Translations under genes and position numbers: made by a program | Notes under the pieces: generated by a model | Database searches by the model: none | What the model was told of the DNA's origin: nothing | What the model saw: only the letters and a program-made list of their open reading frames with translations | Part shown: piece after piece, positions 21,989 through 25,644 of the stretch | How the letters are laid out: every line of letters starts with the position of its first letter | Position numbering within the stretch: position 1 is the first letter of the stretch | Assembly: GCA_964389755.1 (NCBI GenBank) | Contig: CAYMEW010000044.1 | Coordinates: forward strand, 1 to 25,644 | From: JBBSUQ01 sp964389755 | GTDB lineage: Bacteria; Bacteroidota; Bacteroidia; Flavobacteriales_D; Crocinitomicaceae | Length of the DNA stretch: 25,644 bases | Direction: 5' to 3'

Positions 21989-22765
21989 TTACCAGTATCT
22001 CGGGCTAAAAACAGTGCTGTCGTCAGCGACAAAGTCATAAGCCATTTCGCCCTCTTCGGGTAAATGGATAAGCCGTATTTTCAGTTTTCGGTCGAAACGT
22101 GTGTTCGGTTGCCAGTCGATCTCGATCAGTGAATCGTGAAAATTCCAGCTACCGGTGATCTCTTTGAGTTGCGTGATTTGGGGATCATCCGTTCCGGGGT
22201 AATAAACATAAGTGCAGAATCCGTCGTTTTCAAAGAAAATATCTCCTTCCTCATTTCCGATCGTGTAAAAATAATTTGCGAAACTGTTTTCGTCGAGTTC
22301 CACGATTTCGCGGTCATCCGCCTGGAATTTCTCTAGTTGAAAGGATTTAGTTCCGATGTACGGATCATTGGCTGTCCAGGTTCCCGTCATTCGAAAAGTT
22401 TTCGGATCAATCCGGAAAGAAAAGGTCCCGTCGTACGGATCGTCCCCCGGTTCGGCTGCGTTCATGAAGATCTCCGAAGAATCCAGGGTGACCGATCCCG
22501 AAATATTCCGTTGAAGACCTTTGACGATATTATAGCCGGCCACATGCGCGTCACTCACAAAAGTCAGAACGATGCGAATCTGATCTTTTCCGAACGAACC
22601 TTTATAAATCCCGGTAAGTGTGTCGTAATTATAGGCAACATAAAGAGGTATATCTGTTTCGGCAAGTTTTTCGCCGGTATTTGATTCCGGAGCCGGCTTT
22701 TGACCGGAGCAGGCACTCAAAAATAAAAGCGAAAGGCACGTAATATATAATAAGCAGTATTTCAT
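21989..22765 (-). CDS. Lipoprotein of unknown function
   Basis: This 258-residue protein starts MKYCLLYITCLSLLFLSAC with Cys19 as the lipidated residue. The mature part is acidic and strand-rich. Residues about 45-135 contain GIYKGSFGKDQIRIVLTF, VAGYNIVKGLQRNISGSVTL and FRIDPKTFRMTGTWTAND, a pattern suggesting a small beta-barrel or lipocalin-like fold. The second half has further strands (ITGSWNFHDSLIEIDW). No catalytic motif was recognised. It is first in a two-gene unit with the DUF2306 membrane protein, and a -7-like box lies just upstream. Confidence 0.75.
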   Translation of the reverse strand: MKYCLLYITCLSLLFLSACSGQKPAPESNTGEKLAETDIPLYVAYNYDTLTGIYKGSFGKDQIRIVLTFVSDAHVAGYNIVKGLQRNISGSVTLDSSEIFMNAAEPGDDPYDGTFSFRIDPKTFRMTGTWTANDPYIGTKSFQLEKFQADDREIVELDENSFANYFYTIGNEEGDIFFENDGFCTYVYYPGTDDPQITQLKEITGSWNFHDSLIEIDWQPNTRFDRKLKIRLIHLPEEGEMAYDFVADDSTVFSPRYW

Positions 22766-22778
22766 AGCTGGTTTTCAG

Positions 22779-22805
22779 CGAAAATAGCGCTTTTTTGTTA
22801 GCCAA
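22779..22805 (-). promoter_or_regulatory. Possible promoter of the lipoprotein-DUF2306 unit
   Basis: On the minus strand, TTG at 22805-22803, a 16-bp spacer, then TATTTTCG at 22786-22779, 13 nt before the ATG. The spacer is slightly short, and the box differs from TAnnTTTG at one base. Confidence 0.4.
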
Positions 22806-22806
22806 T

Positions 22807-23907
22807 TTATTTTTTCAGAAGTGCTTCAGCCTGTTTCGCGTAAAATCCGCCGGATTGAGAAATTTCAGTCAACAAACGACGTGCGGCCTGTACTTCTCCC
22901 GAATTTTTCTGAGCTAAGGCCAGAAACCAGCCCGCTTCTTCATCGAAATTGGAATAGCTATGTGTCCGGACTTTTGAAAAACAGGTTTTAGCCTGCGCGT
23001 AATCGCCGAGATTATAATAGCAGAGCCCTCCGTAAAACAGTGCGTTGATGTCGTCAGGATATGTTTTTAAAATAACTTCAAATCGCGACAGGGCTTTTTT
23101 GTAATTCGCGCGGTTAAAATAACTCAGTGTTTTTCGGATGTATTCGTCATACGGAATATCGACCTGTCGCCAGGCCGGATCTTCCGTTACTTCGGTCTCA
23201 TCATCTTCCAGGTTTGCCGGAGTTCCGCCCATGACGATCTGTCGCGTTTCTACGGTGTTGGCCGATCGGTATGCCCGGTAGTCGACAAGTTTAAGGTCTT
23301 CCGGATAATATTCTTTAGCCTGTTTCCGGGATGTGACGAGTTTTGCCTCCGGTTCAGGGAGTTTGTCGGCCGGTTGAGCGGGTAAGGGTTCAACGGGTGA
23401 AACGGGCAGGCTGACATCCGGTTTTTGAAGCGGTTCCTTGTGCGTATGCGGTTTTTCTGTTTTCGGATGCGGAAGATCCTGTCGTGTGATTTGCTCATTG
23501 CTGTTAATTTCGTCGAGCTGCTGAATTTCTTCCGGGATAATGTCGGCCTCGTCGATCGTGATCTCCACTTCTCTTTTCCCGAGTTGTGAAATCGTTTGCT
23601 GTTGCTCACTGATCGTATTTCGTTGAACGAGGATGAAAATGACCGTAATGACGGCAAATGCCCCGACGGGAACGAACCACTTCCAGTTTCCGGATGAAGT
23701 TTTCCGGTAAAACTTCCGGTCTGCGGATTTGAGCAGTTCGAAACTTTCCGGGTGAAGTGCATAACCGAGCAGCGCATCCCGTTCGAAAGCGTCCTGTGTT
23801 TGGGCAAGAATTTGCTGTCTTTCTTCGGGAGTCGCGCGGATAAATTCAGCGATTTGAGACCGCGTCAACCCGCCGGGACTGTCCTTATATATATGTCTTG
23901 CATTCAT
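22807..23907 (-). CDS. Transmembrane TPR protein, candidate regulator of the adjacent ECF sigma factor
   Basis: The protein has 366 residues. A cytoplasmic N-terminal region of about 75 residues (LTRSQIAEFIRATPEER, FERDALLGYALHPESFELL) precedes one membrane span at about 75-95 (WFVPVGAFAVITVIFILV). A coiled-coil-like stretch (RNTISEQQQTISQLG) follows, then a Pro/Glu/Lys-rich linker at about 145-195. The C-terminal TPR domain (about 255-366) contains ALSRFEVILKTYPDDINALF and YNLGDYAQAKTCFSKV. This topology, with a short cytosolic part that could bind sigma and a periplasmic sensing part, resembles anti-sigma factors, but I see no zinc-binding HxxxCxxC motif. The start overlaps the sigma factor stop by 4 bp (ATGA). 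An anti-sigma role is inferred from position and topology. Confidence 0.75.
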   Translation of the reverse strand: MNARHIYKDSPGGLTRSQIAEFIRATPEERQQILAQTQDAFERDALLGYALHPESFELLKSADRKFYRKTSSGNWKWFVPVGAFAVITVIFILVQRNTISEQQQTISQLGKREVEITIDEADIIPEEIQQLDEINSNEQITRQDLPHPKTEKPHTHKEPLQKPDVSLPVSPVEPLPAQPADKLPEPEAKLVTSRKQAKEYYPEDLKLVDYRAYRSANTVETRQIVMGGTPANLEDDETEVTEDPAWRQVDIPYDEYIRKTLSYFNRANYKKALSRFEVILKTYPDDINALFYGGLCYYNLGDYAQAKTCFSKVRTHSYSNFDEEAGWFLALAQKNSGEVQAARRLLTEISQSGGFYAKQAEALLKK

Positions 23908-24467
23908 TTTCCGTTTTCCAGTTTAATTTTCAGGTTCCGCTTTCCATTTTGAATGGCGCTTTTCACTTGCTTCAAAGGGATGTGAAGTTCATCGGCAATT
24001 GCGTCATAGGATTTTCCTTCCAGGTAAAAGAGGCGAATACATGTTTGCTGCTCACTTTTTAATTCGGGAAGTAAACCATCCAGTTTGTCGAGCAACGCTT
24101 CTTTTTCCAGTTGTTCCGCTTGTTGGTCATCCGCTTCGAGGTTGTTTTCGAAAAGCGTGCTATGTTCTTTTCCTTTGCGGCTGCGAAGAAGCATAAAACA
24201 TTCGTTGCGCGTGAGTGTATAAAGCCAGGAACGGAAATACGAGATCTCATGCCGAAGAATGCGTTGCGGTAATTTTTCAAACACGGACATCAGCATGTCC
24301 TCGGCTTCCACTTCCTGTTGCAGGTATTTCATGCAGGCTCCGAGAACGAGATGGGCATACCGTTCATAGAGCACACCGATAATTTCCGATTCCCGTTCTG
24401 TTTTATAGAGGACGATCAGTTCTTCATCAGATAAAGAGTTGTATTTTCGTTTTTTGCTTCGGAACAT
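23904..24467 (-). CDS. ECF-type RNA polymerase sigma factor
   Basis: The protein has 187 residues from the ATG at 24467 (MFRSKKRKYNSLSDEEL). A TTG-initiated extension to 24545 is rejected because it would overlap the pfkA start and adds 26 non-homologous residues. Region 2 spans about 25-95 (VLYERYAHLVLGACMKYL, AEDMLMSVFEKLPQRI, FRSWLYTLTRNECFMLLR). Region 4 spans about 135-180 (EQQTCIRLFYLEGKSYDAIA, IPLKQVKSAIQNGKRNLK), a typical helix-turn-helix for -35 recognition. The acidic linker between them is longer than usual (residues about 105-130). Target promoters are unknown. It is the first gene of a unit with the membrane TPR protein and is divergent from pfkA with 62 bp between them. Confidence 0.9.
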   Translation of the reverse strand: MFRSKKRKYNSLSDEELIVLYKTERESEIIGVLYERYAHLVLGACMKYLQQEVEAEDMLMSVFEKLPQRILRHEISYFRSWLYTLTRNECFMLLRSRKGKEHSTLFENNLEADDQQAEQLEKEALLDKLDGLLPELKSEQQTCIRLFYLEGKSYDAIADELHIPLKQVKSAIQNGKRNLKIKLENGK

Positions 24468-24483
24468 GCTTTTATAAGATGTG

Positions 24484-24491
24484 CGAATGTA
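24484..24491 (-). promoter_or_regulatory. Probable -7 box (TACATTCG) of the ECF sigma gene
   Basis: On the minus strand, TACATTCG is one base from TAnnTTTG and lies 16 nt before the ATG at 24467. It lies within the 62-bp divergent region shared with pfkA, whose own promoter is not obvious. Confidence 0.4.
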
Positions 24492-24529
24492 GGAAATTCC
24501 ATAAAAGTTACTGAAAATAGATTGATAAG

Positions 24530-25501
24530 ATGAAAAAGATTGCAATGATCACCAGCGGCGGGGATGCTCCGGGAATGAATGCCTGCATTCGCGCGATCGT
24601 CAAGACCTGCCTCACGGAAGGTATCGTTCCGTTCGGTATCGAAGATGGTTACCAGGGAATGATCGAAGGACGTGGCGGCGAACTGGGCTATCGCGATGTC
24701 GATAATATTGTGCAACGGGGCGGAACGATCCTGGGTTCGGCACGCTCTGCCGAGTTCAAAACCCCGGAAGGTCGTCAGCGTGCTATTCGGTTTTTGTCCG
24801 GTGAGCACGTGGACGGGTTAATTGTAATTGGTGGCGATGGTACCTATACCGGCGCACATATATTAAGTAAGGAATGGGATTTACCGATAATCGGGATTCC
24901 CGGAACCATTGATAACGACATTTTCGGAACGGATCATACGATTGGCTACGATACCGCATTGAACACCGTTGTACAGGCCGTCGATAAGATTCGCGATACC
25001 GCCAGCAGTCACCACCGTATCTTTTTTGTAGAAGTGATGGGGCGCGATGCCGGCTTTATAGCATTAAACAGTGCCATTGCCAGCGGAGCCGAATCCGTGC
25101 TGATACCGGAGGAAAATACGAATATAGAGGAACTCGTTTCAGATATTCGGACGCAGAATAAGGGCAAGCGCAGCTCGATCATACTTGTGGCCGAAGGTGA
25201 CGACGGTGGAGGAGCGAAGGAAATTATGGAAAAAGTAAAGCCGCATTTACCCGAATTCGACATCCGTCATACCGTTTTAGGACACGTGCAGCGTGGCGGA
25301 AGTCCTTCTGCTTTTGACAGAATACTCGCGACACGCATGGGAAATACAGCCGTCGACCTGTTAATTGGCGGAAAATCGAACCTCATGATCGGATCAAAAG
25401 GAGACCGTATCATTACCGATTACATTGAAAAAGGCATCAAATTACATGCGCAGCCGGATCTCCATAAGCTGCATTTGCTGGATAGACTCCGCACACGTTA
25501 A
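24530..25501 (+). CDS. pfkA: ATP-dependent 6-phosphofructokinase
   Basis: This 323-residue glycolytic enzyme phosphorylates fructose 6-phosphate to fructose 1,6-bisphosphate. The N-terminal TSGGDAPGMN is at 8-17. GGDGT at 101-105 has Gly104, the residue of ATP-using enzymes; PPi-dependent forms carry Asp there. PGTIDND at 124-130 contains the catalytic aspartate. The substrate-binding segments MGRDAG (170-175) and GHVQRGG (251-257) are intact. The length equals that of the bacterial group A tetrameric enzymes, which are usually allosterically regulated. The start ATG lies 62 bp from the divergent ECF sigma start, with no strong forward -7 box (TAGATTGA is the nearest). The stop codon lies inside an 18-bp palindrome. 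Confidence 0.95.
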   Translation: MKKIAMITSGGDAPGMNACIRAIVKTCLTEGIVPFGIEDGYQGMIEGRGGELGYRDVDNIVQRGGTILGSARSAEFKTPEGRQRAIRFLSGEHVDGLIVIGGDGTYTGAHILSKEWDLPIIGIPGTIDNDIFGTDHTIGYDTALNTVVQAVDKIRDTASSHHRIFFVEVMGRDAGFIALNSAIASGAESVLIPEENTNIEELVSDIRTQNKGKRSSIILVAEGDDGGGAKEIMEKVKPHLPEFDIRHTVLGHVQRGGSPSAFDRILATRMGNTAVDLLIGGKSNLMIGSKGDRIITDYIEKGIKLHAQPDLHKLHLLDRLRTR

Positions 25502-25510
25502 TTAACGTGT
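25493..25510. repeat. Perfect 18-bp palindrome spanning the pfkA stop codon
   Basis: ACACGTTAATTAACGTGT is fully self-complementary; as a hairpin it would have a 7-bp stem and an AATT loop. AAAAAAGTTTT follows, so it is not a classical plus-strand terminator. It may be a weak terminator or a binding site. Confidence 0.6.
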
Positions 25511-25596
25511 AAAAAAGTTTTCGATAATAGTTGGTTAACATTCAGTGTGTTGTCGGGATTGGGTTAAAAAAGATTAAAAAAAGATGGAGTAAAAGG

Positions 25597-25626
25597 TTGC
25601 GGAAGTAAAAAAGGGTGGTATCTTTG
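25597..25626 (+). promoter_or_regulatory. Strong promoter at the right edge for a gene outside the window
   Basis: TTG at 25597-25599, a 19-bp spacer, then TATCTTTG at 25619-25626 match the Bacteroidota promoter exactly. The following CACCCGC run and the short distance to the window edge mean the gene itself is not visible. Confidence 0.75.
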
Positions 25627-25644
25627 CACCCGCTTTCAGACGGA

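Noticed and set aside
24468..24545. 26-residue TTG-initiated extension of the ECF sigma factor
   Set aside because: It would overlap the pfkA start, lacks homology, and the ATG at 24467 gives a standard-length ECF protein with a -7 box 16 nt upstream.

Overview
This 25.6-kb window is chromosomal DNA from a member of the Bacteroidota, probably from the Flavobacteriales side of the phylum, although the order cannot be proved from the sequence. The evidence is as follows. Promoters carry the Bacteroidota -7 box TAnnTTTG, several with a TTG element 17-20 bp upstream. One secreted protein ends in a type IX secretion C-terminal sorting domain. Lipoproteins are frequent, recognisable Shine-Dalgarno sequences are rare, and several genes match Bacteroidota-typical families (GH3, MbnP, DUF2306, RecB-like UvrD nuclease). 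A run of 100 Ns at 6738-6837 marks a scaffold gap, so this is a draft assembly.

Layout. Positions 1-594 hold a low-coding leader with hairpins, then a 32-residue single-span membrane microprotein (347-445) with its own promoter and a good intrinsic terminator. From 595 to 4566 lie a GH3-family adenylate-forming enzyme translationally coupled to an exported protein, then a deoxynucleoside kinase and ADP-heptose 6-epimerase (hldD). At 4700-6577 is a T9SS-exported LamG-type surface protein, possibly on a near-leaderless mRNA. Positions 6578-7385 form a gene-free region of CACACTC/TCATTC low-complexity DNA, interspersed copies of a roughly 37-nt element, the assembly gap, and three phased 11-bp repeats. 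A type II NADH dehydrogenase (7386-8711) then converges on a large RecB/AddA-type helicase-nuclease (8715-11831, minus).

From 11929 to 13805 is an MbnP-family lipoprotein coupled to a di-haem MbnH/MauG-type lipoprotein, the most interesting functional pair here. It is followed by a conserved protein of unknown function (13871-15301), a WYL-domain regulator coupled to an orphan TPR-HisKA_2 histidine kinase (15395-18180), a PaaG-like/3-hydroxyacyl-CoA dehydrogenase pair (18230-20176), and a TPR lipoprotein (20206-21357). Three minus-strand units follow: a lipoprotein with a DUF2306 membrane protein, and an ECF sigma factor coupled to a transmembrane TPR protein. Last comes pfkA (24530-25501), and a strong promoter at the right edge that serves a gene outside the window.

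Most of the window is core metabolism, envelope biogenesis and regulation arranged in short two-gene units that overlap by TTGA or ATGA or abut within 2-5 bp. There is no transposase, integrase, CRISPR array, tRNA or rRNA. The accessory-like part is the repeat island at 6578-7182. No unambiguous new defence or mobile system is visible. The best leads are the MbnP/MbnH pair, the repeat family, the two coupled regulatory pairs and the conserved orphan at 13871.
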